Positions 1 to 6,488 of a DNA stretch of 14,426 bases are shown here, piece after piece. Location: contig JAITPH010000146.1 of assembly GCA_031289515.1 (NCBI GenBank), positions 1 through 14,426 on the forward strand. Direction: 5' to 3'. Numbering within the stretch: position 1 is the first letter of the stretch; each line of letters begins with the position of its first letter. The notes below the pieces were generated by a model. The model was given only the letters and a program-made list of their open reading frames with translations, made no database searches and was not told the origin of the DNA. The stretch comes from Tannerella sp. Lineage in GTDB: Bacteria > Bacteroidota > Bacteroidia > Bacteroidales > Tannerellaceae. The position numbers and the translations under genes were made by a program.

Positions 1-80
1 AATCCAGCGCCCTGTAGATTACTGGATTGCTTCGATCCTCGCAATGACGGCAAGCGCAGACGGCGAGCGTAGCGGTTTCT
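1..80. repeat. Truncated copy of a palindromic intergenic repeat
   Basis: This is the right part of a repeat whose left arm is cut by the window edge; only AATCCAG (1-7) of that arm remains. The right arm at 22-51 matches the right arm of the complete copy (212-241) at 29 of 30 positions. The flank at 51-80 matches 241-270 at 26 of 30 positions, so similarity extends beyond the hairpin and the two copies form a direct repeat. The spacer is 3 nt longer than in the complete copy. I see no gene here; short open frames across it are made of the repeat itself. Confidence 0.85.
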
Positions 81-170
81 CTTTGTTATTTTTTCTTTTT
101 GCTAAACTTGTTTAGTGACTTTCTTATAATGACAAAAACGCGCAAATGATTTGCCAATAAAGGACTGTCT

Positions 171-270
171 GCCGTCATTGCGAGGAACGAAGCAATCCAG
201 CGACCTGTATACTGGATTGCTTCGTTCCTCGCAATGACGGCAGGCGCAGACGGCAAGCGCAGCGGTTTCA
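171..270. repeat. Complete palindromic repeat (30-bp perfect inverted repeat plus flank)
   Basis: The arms at 171-200 and 212-241 are perfect 30-nt reverse complements around an 11-nt spacer (201-211). A transcript would fold into a very stable hairpin. The flank 241-270 is shared with the copy at the left edge. From memory, the core motif GTCATTGCGAGGAACGAAG is a widespread dispersed repeat in many unrelated genomes, so this is probably a REP- or MITE-like element, not a gene-specific terminator. No transposase is present. It lies about 50 bp past the antitoxin stop codon and could stop or stabilise that transcript. Confidence 0.85.
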
Positions 271-320
271 TTTGTCATTCTTCCTGTTTGAAGTAGCTTT
301 TTGTCTGATGACATAGTTGC

Positions 321-551
321 TCATAAATACTTCTTATGAATTTGCTCTAAGAAATTTTGAGAATCGAAATCCTCTACCATTGGCGAAGCCTCGCCGATGC
401 TTAATTCGTTTCGCAGTGCAGCCATCTTTTGTTCCTCCATATCAAGCAAAATAAGCGCCTTGCGAACAACGTCGTCTGTCGAGCCGTATCTGCCCGATAT
501 TACGGCTTTTGATATAAAATTATCATAATATGTGCCTAAATTCAGCGCCAT
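321..551 (-). CDS. ParD-type ribbon-helix-helix antitoxin, without a toxin partner
   Basis: The 76-residue protein fits the ParD/CC2985 antitoxin family: an N-terminal ribbon strand (residues 2-12, ALNLGTYYDNF), the SGRYGSTDDVVRKAL segment expected of the RHH helices, and a C-terminal toxin-binding tail (DFDSQNFLEQIHKKYL). Such antitoxins bind their own promoter as dimers and neutralise a ParE-family toxin. Length and ending look complete, so the gene does not seem truncated. A toxin gene would be expected to overlap or abut the stop at 321, but the downstream sequence holds only palindromic repeats and a frame with no ParE similarity. The ATG lies about 20 nt downstream of the predicted transcription start. 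The gene is either an orphan antitoxin or the remnant of a parDE pair. Confidence 0.85.
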   Translation of the reverse strand: MALNLGTYYDNFISKAVISGRYGSTDDVVRKALILLDMEEQKMAALRNELSIGEASPMVEDFDSQNFLEQIHKKYL

Positions 552-577
552 AATCTTTACGATTTAAAATTACCCTG

Positions 578-608
578 CAAAGATAGTATTTTTTGTATCA
601 TAGACAAA
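578..608 (-). promoter_or_regulatory. Sigma-ABfr-type promoter of the antitoxin gene
   Basis: Read on the minus strand, TTTG (608-605) is followed after exactly 19 bp by TATCTTTG (585-578). This matches the Bacteroides -33 TTTG and -7 TAnnTTTG boxes and their usual spacing. Transcription would start near 571 and reach the ATG at 551. The promoter sits in the gap between the tRNA 3' end and the antitoxin, so the antitoxin need not depend on tRNA read-through. Autorepression by ParD here is expected from the family but no operator is evident. Confidence 0.75.
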
Positions 609-625
609 AAAGAGAAAATCCTCGA

Positions 626-702
626 TGGTAGCGAGAGGGGGGATTGAACCCCCGACCTCATGATTATGAATCATGCGCTCTAACCGGCTGAGCTATCTCG
701 CC
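626..702 (-). tRNA. tRNA with anticodon CAT, probably elongator tRNA-Met
   Basis: The gene folds as a full cloverleaf with an encoded CCA (628-626). The acceptor stem pairs GGCGAGA with TCTCGCT, with a G1-U72 wobble. The D stem is GCTC/GAGC. The anticodon stem CATGA/TCATG closes the loop TTCATAA, with anticodon CAT at 668-666. The T stem is GGGGG/CCCCC around TTCAATC. The initiator type is unlikely because base pair 1-72 is not the usual C-A mismatch and there is no run of three G-C pairs under the anticodon loop. A tRNA-Ile2 whose CAT is modified to lysidine cannot be fully excluded from sequence alone, but the body resembles elongator Met. Confidence 0.93.
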
Positions 703-718
703 ATCTTTTTTTGCGGTG

Positions 719-749
719 CAAAAGTAGTACAATATTTTGTATCTGCAAA
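719..749 (-). promoter_or_regulatory. Sigma-ABfr-type promoter of the tRNA gene
   Basis: On the minus strand TTTG (749-746) and TACTTTTG (726-719) are separated by exactly 19 bp, an ideal match to the Bacteroidetes consensus. The predicted start is near 712, about 10 nt upstream of the mature tRNA 5' end at 702. The promoter lies just downstream of the argD stop at 768. I see no GC-rich terminator hairpin between argD and this promoter, only A/T runs at 748-770, so read-through from the arg operon is possible. Confidence 0.78.
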
Positions 750-767
750 AAATTATCGACACTTTTT

Positions 768-1901
768 TTATTTTAACAATACTCTTTTGAATCTTTCGAG
801 GAAGTCTTCCGCCTCGCTTTTCGACAGGCATAACGGCGGTAACAGCCGTATCGTACTCGTTCCCGCTACTCCTGTAAAAACTTTTTCCTCAAACAGTAAC
901 CGCGTCCGAGCCTCTTTTATCGATTCCGTAAACTCGATGCCTATCATTAATCCGCGTCCGCGAACTTCCTTTATGCCTTCGTAAGGGATTTTTCGCAATT
1001 CACCGATCAGGAACTCGCCTATATTCTTGGCATTTTCGACAAGATTTTCCTTCTCCATAATATCAAGCACGGCAATAGCGGCCGTACATGCCAGATGATT
1101 ACCGCCGAAAGTAGTTCCCAGCATACCGTAAACAGGCGTAAACATCGGACTGACCAACATGCCGCTCATCGGAAATCCGTTGGCTATGCCCTTTGCCACC
1201 GTGATAATATCGGGACGGATGTCAGCGTACTGGTGAGCGAAAAATTTGCCGCTCCGACCGTAACCCGACTGTATCTCGTCAAAAATCAGCACGACTTCAT
1301 ACTTCGTACACAGTTCCCGCAATTCGCGGACAAACTCGTCCTTTGGCATCTGAATACCGCCAACGCCTTGAATGCCTTCTATAATCACGGACGACACGTC
1401 GCCCTTTTTCAGTTCATACTCGATAGCTTCGGCATCGTTCATCCAAACGTATGTCACAGACAACGATTCATTCACCGGCGCTATAATTTTCGGATTGTCG
1501 GTCACCCGGACAGACGCCGACGTGCGTCCGTGAAACGAATGCCGAAACGACACGATGCGTTTCTTTCCGTTATGAAAAGATGCCAGCTTCATTGCGTTTT
1601 CGTTAGCCTCCGAGCCGCTGTTTACAAGGAAAAGCGAATAGTCATCGTATCCGCAGGCTTTGCCCAGTTTATCGGCAAGCGTCTGTTGCAGTCTGTTTAT
1701 CACCGAATTGGAATAGAATCCCAGTTCCCGAATCTGCCGGATTATGGCGTTTACGTATTCGGGATGACTGTGACCGACGGAAATAACCGCATGACCGCCG
1801 TACAAGTCAAGATATTTATCGCCTTTTGAATCCCAGACATGGCATCCCAAACCTTTAACAATTTCAATATCAAAAAGCGGATATACTTCAAATAGTTTCA
1901 T
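768..1901 (-). CDS. argD: Acetylornithine/succinylornithine aminotransferase (PLP, class III)
   Basis: This enzyme transfers the amino group from glutamate to N-acyl-glutamate semialdehyde to give N-acyl-ornithine, in the cytoplasmic linear/cyclic part of arginine synthesis. The 377 residues match the usual length. Visible motifs are the phosphate-binding NSGSEAN (94-100), FHGRT (123-127), FDEIQSGYGRSGKFF with PLP-ring Asp208, AKGIANGFPMSG with Schiff-base Lys237, TTFGGNHLACTAA (263-275) and the C-terminal IRLLPPLCLS. It resembles Bacteroides ArgD closely. In Bacteroides fragilis the pathway is known to use N-succinyl instead of N-acetyl intermediates, so the substrate here may be succinylated. 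It is the last gene of the arg operon, 28 bp after argC. The start ATG is the only good one. Confidence 0.96.
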   Translation of the reverse strand: MKLFEVYPLFDIEIVKGLGCHVWDSKGDKYLDLYGGHAVISVGHSHPEYVNAIIRQIRELGFYSNSVINRLQQTLADKLGKACGYDDYSLFLVNSGSEANENAMKLASFHNGKKRIVSFRHSFHGRTSASVRVTDNPKIIAPVNESLSVTYVWMNDAEAIEYELKKGDVSSVIIEGIQGVGGIQMPKDEFVRELRELCTKYEVVLIFDEIQSGYGRSGKFFAHQYADIRPDIITVAKGIANGFPMSGMLVSPMFTPVYGMLGTTFGGNHLACTAAIAVLDIMEKENLVENAKNIGEFLIGELRKIPYEGIKEVRGRGLMIGIEFTESIKEARTRLLFEEKVFTGVAGTSTIRLLPPLCLSKSEAEDFLERFKRVLLK

Positions 1902-1929
1902 AGCAAATAATTTTATAAATTCTTAATTG

Positions 1930-2898
1930 TCAAAACGCCGAAGGCTTGAGATGAAGCCCTACGGTTTCTTCGAGATTAAACATCAGATTCATGTTATGGA
2001 CAGCCTGACCGCTCGCGCCTTTCAGCAAATTATCGATAACGGAGACGACAAGCAGCTTGTTACCGATATGTTCCAGATGAAGCAAACACTTGTTGGTATT
2101 GACAACCTGCTTCAGGTCGGGGTTTTCGTCTATCACGAACGTAAACGAATGGTCGTCGTAATAATCGTCGTATAATTTCCTTATCTCGTCAAGTTCGATT
2201 TTCAAGTCCAGATAAGCCGTAGCAAAAATGCCCCGCGTAAAATCACCCCGCACAGGGATAAAATTTATCGCAGCGCCGAAACTGTTCTGCAACTGACCGA
2301 AGCTCTGGCGTATTTCCACAAGATGCTGATGTTCAAAAGGCTTATATATGGACATGTTGTCATTGCGCCAGCTGAAATGCGATGAGACCGAAGGTTTCAC
2401 TCCCGCGCCGGTAGAGCCGGTTATGGCATGAACATGAATCTCGTTATTCAGCATCAGATGTTTGGCGAGAGGCAGCAAGGCAAGTTGAATACAGGTAGCA
2501 AAGCAACCCGGATTAGCCACGTATTTAGCCTTGCAGATAGCGCGACGGTTGAGTTCCGGCAGACCGTAGACAAATTCGTGCGAAGGCGAGGCGATACGGT
2601 AATCCTGACTTAAATCAATTATTTTCAAGTCCTTCGGAACGATATGCGATTCGAGGAACTTTTTTGTATCTCCGTGCGCGGTGCAGAAGAAGAGGATATC
2701 TATTTCCTCAAGCGGCAAGTTGCCGGTAAACGTCAAATCGGTTTCGCCATACAAGCCCTCGTGTACATTAACTATCTTGTTTCCGGCGTTGCTCGAACTG
2801 TTTACAAAAACTATTTCCACGTCGGGATGATTGATCAGCAGCCGGATAAGTTCTCCGGCCGTATAACCTGCTCCTCCTATTATTCCTGCCTTAATCAT
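1930..2898 (-). CDS. argC: N-acyl-gamma-glutamyl-phosphate reductase
   Basis: ArgC reduces N-acyl-glutamyl phosphate to the semialdehyde with NADPH, the third step of arginine synthesis. The 322-residue protein opens with the Rossmann motif GIIGGAGYTAGEL (5-17). It carries the active-site VANPGCFATC with catalytic Cys132, followed by the GSTGAGVKPS loop (161-170), the EHQHLVEI segment (189-196) that should supply the catalytic histidine, and the conserved KGASGQAVHNMN (293-304). Its ATG overlaps the argG stop as ATGA (2898-2895), which suggests translational coupling. Length is normal for the shorter ArgC type. Substrate acyl group (acetyl or succinyl) cannot be read from sequence alone. Confidence 0.96.
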   Translation of the reverse strand: MIKAGIIGGAGYTAGELIRLLINHPDVEIVFVNSSSNAGNKIVNVHEGLYGETDLTFTGNLPLEEIDILFFCTAHGDTKKFLESHIVPKDLKIIDLSQDYRIASPSHEFVYGLPELNRRAICKAKYVANPGCFATCIQLALLPLAKHLMLNNEIHVHAITGSTGAGVKPSVSSHFSWRNDNMSIYKPFEHQHLVEIRQSFGQLQNSFGAAINFIPVRGDFTRGIFATAYLDLKIELDEIRKLYDDYYDDHSFTFVIDENPDLKQVVNTNKCLLHLEHIGNKLLVVSVIDNLLKGASGQAVHNMNLMFNLEETVGLHLKPSAF

Positions 2899-4109
2899 AA
2901 TTCGTCCTTATGTTTTGCATAATAAACGCGCAGAGGGGTGGACGAGACTTTGATGAAGCCTTTGGCGTCGTCGGCAGTCCATCCCTTCTGTGTTTCGCCG
3001 TATTCGCCGAACGGCGACTTCACGAGGTCGTCATCCGATTCGACGCCGACAGTTGAGAATGACAGCGGATGCAATTCAAGAATCACCGTTCCGTTCACAT
3101 TACGCTGACTCTCGGCAAGCATGGCTTCGATGTCGCGCATCACAGGCTCAAGGTACTGGCTTTCATGCAGGAACATGCCGTACCAGTTTGCCACCTGATC
3201 TTTCCAGTACTGCTGCCATTTGCTCAGAGTATATTTTTCGAGAAAGCGATGCGCTCCGATGATAAGCATTGACGCGGCAGCTTCAAACCCTACCCTACCC
3301 TTTATTCCTACAATAGTATCGCCCACGTGCATGTCGCGACCGATACCGTAAGCGGCGCCTATATTTTCGACAGCCTGAATCGCTTTTATCCTGTCCTCGT
3401 AAACGACGCCGTTCACGGCATGAATCTCGCCTCTTTTAAATTCTATCCGCAACTGTTCGCTTCCTTCCTTGACAATCGTCTTGAGATAAGCGCTTTCGGG
3501 TAGTCCCTGCGCCGAATCGAGTATTTCGCCGCCACAAATCGACGTGCCCCAAATACCTACGTTATATGAATATTTCAGCTTGGTGAAATCTGCGCTAAAA
3601 CCGTGGCTGTTAAGAAAATCAATCTCTTCCTGACGTGTGAGGTTATTATCGCGGGTGAGTGTGATGATTTCGACTCCGGGCGCCATAACGAGAAAAGTCA
3701 TGTCAAACCGTACCTGATCGTTACCCGCTCCGGTAGAGCCGTGCGCAATAGCGTCTGCGCCTATCTCCTTTGCGTAGCGGGCAACGGCCATGCCTTGAAA
3801 AATGCGTTCCGACGAGACGGATACCGGATAAGTTCCGTTACGCAGGACATTGCCGTAAACCATGTATTTAAGGCTCTTTTCGTAGTATTCCTTTGTTACG
3901 TCGATAGTAACATACTCCTTTGCCCCAAGTTTATAGGCGTTTTCTTCATTCGTCCGGAGCTGTTCCGTGCTGAATCCGCCGGTGTTTGCACATGCGGCAT
4001 AAACTTCGTATCCCTTTTCTTTCGCAAGATACATCACCGTATAGGATGTATCAAGACCGCCGCTGAAAGCTACAACTACTTTCTTCTTTTTATCTTCCAT
4101 TTTTATCAT
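2895..4109 (-). CDS. argG: Argininosuccinate synthase
   Basis: ArgG joins citrulline and aspartate with ATP to form argininosuccinate, the penultimate step of arginine synthesis. The 404-residue protein has the N-type ATP pyrophosphatase loop FSGGLDTS (15-22), the conserved HGSTGAGNDQVRF (123-135), the citrulline/aspartate-site segment around YNVGIWGTS (182-190), and GRDMHVGDTIVGIKGR (257-272). Two starts are possible: the ATG at 4109, which overlaps the stop of the upstream GNAT gene as ATGA, and an ATG nine bases later (4100). The overlap favours the first or a coupled restart at the second; the three extra residues make no functional difference. The downstream end overlaps argC by ATGA. 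Confidence 0.97.
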   Translation of the reverse strand: MIKMEDKKKKVVVAFSGGLDTSYTVMYLAKEKGYEVYAACANTGGFSTEQLRTNEENAYKLGAKEYVTIDVTKEYYEKSLKYMVYGNVLRNGTYPVSVSSERIFQGMAVARYAKEIGADAIAHGSTGAGNDQVRFDMTFLVMAPGVEIITLTRDNNLTRQEEIDFLNSHGFSADFTKLKYSYNVGIWGTSICGGEILDSAQGLPESAYLKTIVKEGSEQLRIEFKRGEIHAVNGVVYEDRIKAIQAVENIGAAYGIGRDMHVGDTIVGIKGRVGFEAAASMLIIGAHRFLEKYTLSKWQQYWKDQVANWYGMFLHESQYLEPVMRDIEAMLAESQRNVNGTVILELHPLSFSTVGVESDDDLVKSPFGEYGETQKGWTADDAKGFIKVSSTPLRVYYAKHKDEL

Positions 4110-4708
4110 ATTAAATTTTTATTGTCATTGCATATTTTTTCGAGCATCAGACAGCGCTGATCAGCCGGATCGAAGAGCATCGCCGTACAGATGCAGTATT
4201 TTCGTTGTGTGCGAATCAGCACATCGTGATTAACGCAGCCGTTGCATCCGCGCCAAAAAGCCTCGTCGTCGGTCAGGTCGGCGAAAGTAACCGGAAAATA
4301 TCCATGCTCCGTATTCATTTTCATAACGGCGCTTCCGGAGGTGAGGCTGAACAGTTTAGCCTTGGGCCAACGCAGGCGGGCAAGCTGGAAAGAAGCATGT
4401 TTGATACGTTTGGCAAGTCCGATGTTCCGGAATTTATCTGCCACAATCAGACCCGAAGTAGCGACATACTGCTTGTTGCCCCACGATTCGATGTAGCTGA
4501 ATCCGGCAAATTCATCGCCTGAAACAGCTATTATCACTTTCCCTTCGCGCATCTTTTGCGTAACGTATTCGTGCGAACGTTTGGCGATACCGGTACCCCG
4601 CACTTTTGCGGCGTCTTCTATCGTTTGCAGTATCGTATCCACATATTTCTCGTGACTTTCGTCGGCTACCATAACGTCAATATTTGCAGTATCGGTATAT
4701 TTATCCAT
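4106..4708 (-). CDS. GNAT acyltransferase of the arg operon, probable N-acyl-glutamate synthase
   Basis: The 200-residue protein has a GNAT fold: strands around KVIIAVSGDEFAGFSYIE (57-74), GLIVADKF, and the acyl-CoA motif RNIGLA (94-99, R-x-x-G-x-A). Position between argR and argG, and the lack of any other first-step enzyme in the operon, suggest that it acylates glutamate, replacing ArgA/ArgJ. In Bacteroides the pathway uses succinylated intermediates, so succinyl-CoA may be the donor. The C-terminal tail is odd for a simple GNAT: C155-x2-C158-x13-C172-x-C174, plus C186 and C193, a possible metal-binding knuckle or redox site. It starts 28 bp after the argR stop and overlaps argG by ATGA. 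The GNAT assignment is firm; the substrate is inferred from context. Confidence 0.85.
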   Translation of the reverse strand: MDKYTDTANIDVMVADESHEKYVDTILQTIEDAAKVRGTGIAKRSHEYVTQKMREGKVIIAVSGDEFAGFSYIESWGNKQYVATSGLIVADKFRNIGLAKRIKHASFQLARLRWPKAKLFSLTSGSAVMKMNTEHGYFPVTFADLTDDEAFWRGCNGCVNHDVLIRTQRKYCICTAMLFDPADQRCLMLEKICNDNKNLI

Positions 4709-4736
4709 TTTTTTCTGTCTATTTCTCTGTTATAAA

Positions 4737-5186
4737 TCAAATTAAAAATCTCTCCAACGCATCTCCTACCTGCATCCTTGTGAAGCCTTCACGCGGTATG
4801 ACAAGGATGGTATCGTCGCCCGCTATCGTGCCGAGTATCTCTCGCGGCGAGTGTTCGTCGATATCCGAGGCAATGCCCATAGCATATCCCGGACGTGTCT
4901 TGATGACTGCAAGCTCGCCCGAAAACTCCACTGTCGGCCGGTCGTGCAAGGCGGCCGACTGTCGCGTATCCGGCAGCATCACCGCATCAGGCAGCATATA
5001 TACGTACCGGCCTTCGTCATCGTGCGACTTGACTATTTTCAGTTGTCTCACGTCGCGCGAAAGCGTTGCCTGCGTCACCTCGAAACCTTTGTCTTTCAAG
5101 GCTTTTTGCAAGTCGTCCTGGCTTCGTATCGCCTCTCTTCGTAAGACGTTTTCTATCGCTAAAAGTCGTAGTGTTCTTGCGTTCAT
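4737..5186 (-). CDS. argR: Arginine repressor ArgR
   Basis: ArgR is a hexameric arginine-responsive regulator that represses biosynthetic genes. The 149 residues show the N-terminal winged helix-turn-helix (about 1-70) with the DNA-reading segment TQATLSRDVRQLKIVK (38-53), and the C-terminal oligomerisation and arginine-binding domain with GYAMGIASDID (100-110) and the signature GTIAGDDTILVI (119-130), where the GDD aspartates contact arginine. Length is standard. It is the first gene of the minus-strand arg operon, so it probably represses itself and the downstream GNAT-argG-argC-argD through the ARG-box-like site just upstream. Confidence 0.97.
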   Translation of the reverse strand: MNARTLRLLAIENVLRREAIRSQDDLQKALKDKGFEVTQATLSRDVRQLKIVKSHDDEGRYVYMLPDAVMLPDTRQSAALHDRPTVEFSGELAVIKTRPGYAMGIASDIDEHSPREILGTIAGDDTILVIPREGFTRMQVGDALERFLI

Positions 5187-5187
5187 T

Positions 5188-5202
5188 ATGTATATTTATT
5201 CA
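5188..5202 (-). promoter_or_regulatory. Candidate ARG box (ArgR operator)
   Basis: The plus-strand sequence TGTATATTTATTCA (5189-5202) matches the enterobacterial ARG-box core TGAATAATTATTCA at 12 of 14 positions, and its reverse complement TGAATAAATATACA fits the Bacillus-type box equally well. It lies between the predicted -7 box (5221-5214) and the argR ATG (5186), so bound ArgR would block initiation or early elongation. In an A/T-rich stretch such a match can occur by chance, but the position is what autoregulation needs. Only one box is evident, whereas ArgR hexamers often use pairs. Confidence 0.55.
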
Positions 5203-5213
5203 AAAAAACGCGG

Positions 5214-5221
5214 CAAATGTA
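5214..5221 (-). promoter_or_regulatory. -7 box of the arg operon promoter
   Basis: On the minus strand TACATTTG (5221-5214) matches TAnnTTTG exactly. No TTTG lies at the expected distance upstream (near 5241-5244), so the -33 element is weak. Transcription would start about 7 nt downstream, near 5207, giving a leader of about 20 nt before the argR ATG. Confidence 0.6.
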
Positions 5222-5294
5222 GTACTTATTCTTAAATAAAAATACATTTTCGTCTTTTATTTTCAAAAAAAATCGTCTTTTGAAAAATAATGAC

Positions 5295-5302
5295 TACTTT
5301 TG
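5295..5302 (+). promoter_or_regulatory. -7 box of the promoter for the DUF4494-yggS-HD cluster
   Basis: TACTTTTG is an exact TAnnTTTG match. A TTTG at 5279-5282 is only 12 bp upstream, too close to be a normal -33 box, so the -33 element is uncertain. The predicted start near 5309 leaves about 28 nt of leader before the ATG at 5337. The promoter is divergent from that of argR, with about 75 bp between the two -7 boxes. Confidence 0.6.
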
Positions 5303-5336
5303 AAGCCTTTTTACGAATTTATTACTTAATAACGCT

Positions 5337-5804
5337 ATGCACAACTGGTTTGAATGTAAGATTAGTTACGACAAGGTAACGGAAGACGGTTTTTCTAAGA
5401 AAGTGACAGAGCCATATCTGGTTGATGCCCTTTCGTTTACAGAAGCCGAAGCCCGGATTATTGAAAAGATGCGTCCGTATATTAGCGGCGAGTTTATTGT
5501 GAATGACATTAAGCGCGCGCATTTCTACGAGACTTTTCTCAATGATACCGGAGATATTTACTATCGGATTAAAATCAATCTGATTACGCTTGACGAAAAA
5601 ACCGGCGCCGAGAAAAAAACTTCGGCTACGATACTCGTACAGGCATCGTCGATACACGACGCTATCAGCTCCGTCGATAACATGATGAAAAGTACGATGA
5701 ACGACTATGTCATTTCGTCGGTGGCCGAAACGGCTTTGATAGACGTATTTCCTTTTGAGGTCGTTGTCAGGATACCAAAAGACGAAAACGACGCGGCGGA
5801 ATAA
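5337..5804 (+). CDS. DUF4494-type protein of unknown function
   Basis: The 155-residue protein resembles a Bacteroidetes-specific family that I recall as DUF4494; the family number is from memory. Features seen are the N-terminal WFECK (4-8), the block VTEPYLVDALSFTEAEA (23-39), GEF (51-53), DEKTGAEKK (86-94), and SSVAETALIDVFPFE (127-141). No signal peptide or membrane segment is present, so it is cytoplasmic. No catalytic motif is evident; the alternating beta-rich pattern suggests a small binding domain. The stop is 21 bp before yggS and both follow the same promoter, so a link with PLP homeostasis is possible but unproven. Confidence 0.85.
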   Translation: MHNWFECKISYDKVTEDGFSKKVTEPYLVDALSFTEAEARIIEKMRPYISGEFIVNDIKRAHFYETFLNDTGDIYYRIKINLITLDEKTGAEKKTSATILVQASSIHDAISSVDNMMKSTMNDYVISSVAETALIDVFPFEVVVRIPKDENDAAE

Positions 5805-5814
5805 CGCGGAAAAC

Positions 5815-5821
5815 AGGAGGT
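5815..5821 (+). promoter_or_regulatory. Strong Shine-Dalgarno of yggS
   Basis: AGGAGGT sits 5 nt (counting from AGGAGG) before the ATG at 5826, a near-perfect anti-16S match. Bacteroidetes genes seldom carry such a sequence, and none of the other genes in this window shows one this good. It fixes the yggS start. Confidence 0.8.
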
Positions 5822-5825
5822 AGAA

Positions 5826-6488
5826 ATGGAAGTAAGCAGGAGAATTGCAGAAATTCGGGCGACGCTTCGGGAAGGCGTCAAGTTAGTTGCCGTATCGAAA
5901 TTTCATACTGTCGAAGCGCTTTTAGAAGCATATAACGCCGGACAAAGAATATTCGGGGAAAGCCGCGTACCGGAGCTTGCAGCCAAGCAATCCGCCTTGC
6001 CGGACGACATCGAATGGCATTTCATCGGGCCCCTGCAAGCCAACAAGGTCAAATACATCGCCCCCTTTATATCAATGATTCAAAGCGTTGATACGCTGAG
6101 GCTCATGTCCGAAATCGACCGGCAAGCGGCGAAATGCGGACGTAAAATCAACGTCCTGATAGAAGTCCATATCGCCGAAGAAGAAAGCAAACACGGCTTT
6201 TCGACCGGCGAATGTCGAAAACTCTTTGAAGAGGGCGCTTTCAAGCGGTTTGAAAACATCCGGATTTGCGGATTGATGGGGATGGCGACCTTCACGGACA
6301 ATACCGCGCAAATCAGACGCGAATTTGCCGGACTACGCGACCTCTTCGATGAAATACGGTCTATGCTTGCCATCGACAAAAACTGTTTCTCGGAGCTGTC
6401 GATGGGCATGAGCGACGACTACGAAACGGCCATTGAAGCCGGAAGTACAATGGTGCGATTAGGAACGGTTATCTTTGGAAAACGATGA
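5826..6488 (+). CDS. yggS: YggS-family PLP-binding homeostasis protein
   Basis: The 220-residue protein is a single-domain TIM-barrel PLP protein (PLPBP/YggS/PROSC family), which buffers pyridoxal phosphate and affects amino-acid pools but has no known enzymatic reaction. PLP Lys25 lies in LVAVSKFHT (20-28); other family marks are FGESRV (43-48), HFIGPLQANKVK (65-76), SKHGF (121-125), GLMGMAT (149-155), SMGMSDDYETAIEAGST (192-208) with the phosphate-binding part, and the ending VRLGTVIFGKR. Length is slightly below the usual 230 but all motifs are present. It is cytoplasmic. Its stop overlaps the next ATG by ATGA (6485-6488). Confidence 0.95.
   Translation: MEVSRRIAEIRATLREGVKLVAVSKFHTVEALLEAYNAGQRIFGESRVPELAAKQSALPDDIEWHFIGPLQANKVKYIAPFISMIQSVDTLRLMSEIDRQAAKCGRKINVLIEVHIAEEESKHGFSTGECRKLFEEGAFKRFENIRICGLMGMATFTDNTAQIRREFAGLRDLFDEIRSMLAIDKNCFSELSMGMSDDYETAIEAGSTMVRLGTVIFGKR

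Noticed and set aside
86..314. Open frames on the minus strand after the antitoxin gene, starting 6 nt past its stop, as a toxin gene
   Set aside because: The proteins are mostly translated palindromic repeat, with no ParE-like sequence.
626..702. Initiator tRNA-fMet
   Set aside because: It lacks the 1-72 mismatch and the three G-C pairs of the initiator anticodon stem; the body fits elongator Met better.
1095..1829. A 244-codon frame on the plus strand
   Set aside because: It lies wholly antisense to argD, whose motifs are complete, and the peptide shows no recognisable family.
5228..5248. A second ARG box upstream of the argR promoter
   Set aside because: The A/T-rich palindrome TTATT-n4-AATAA has the wrong half-site orientation for ArgR.
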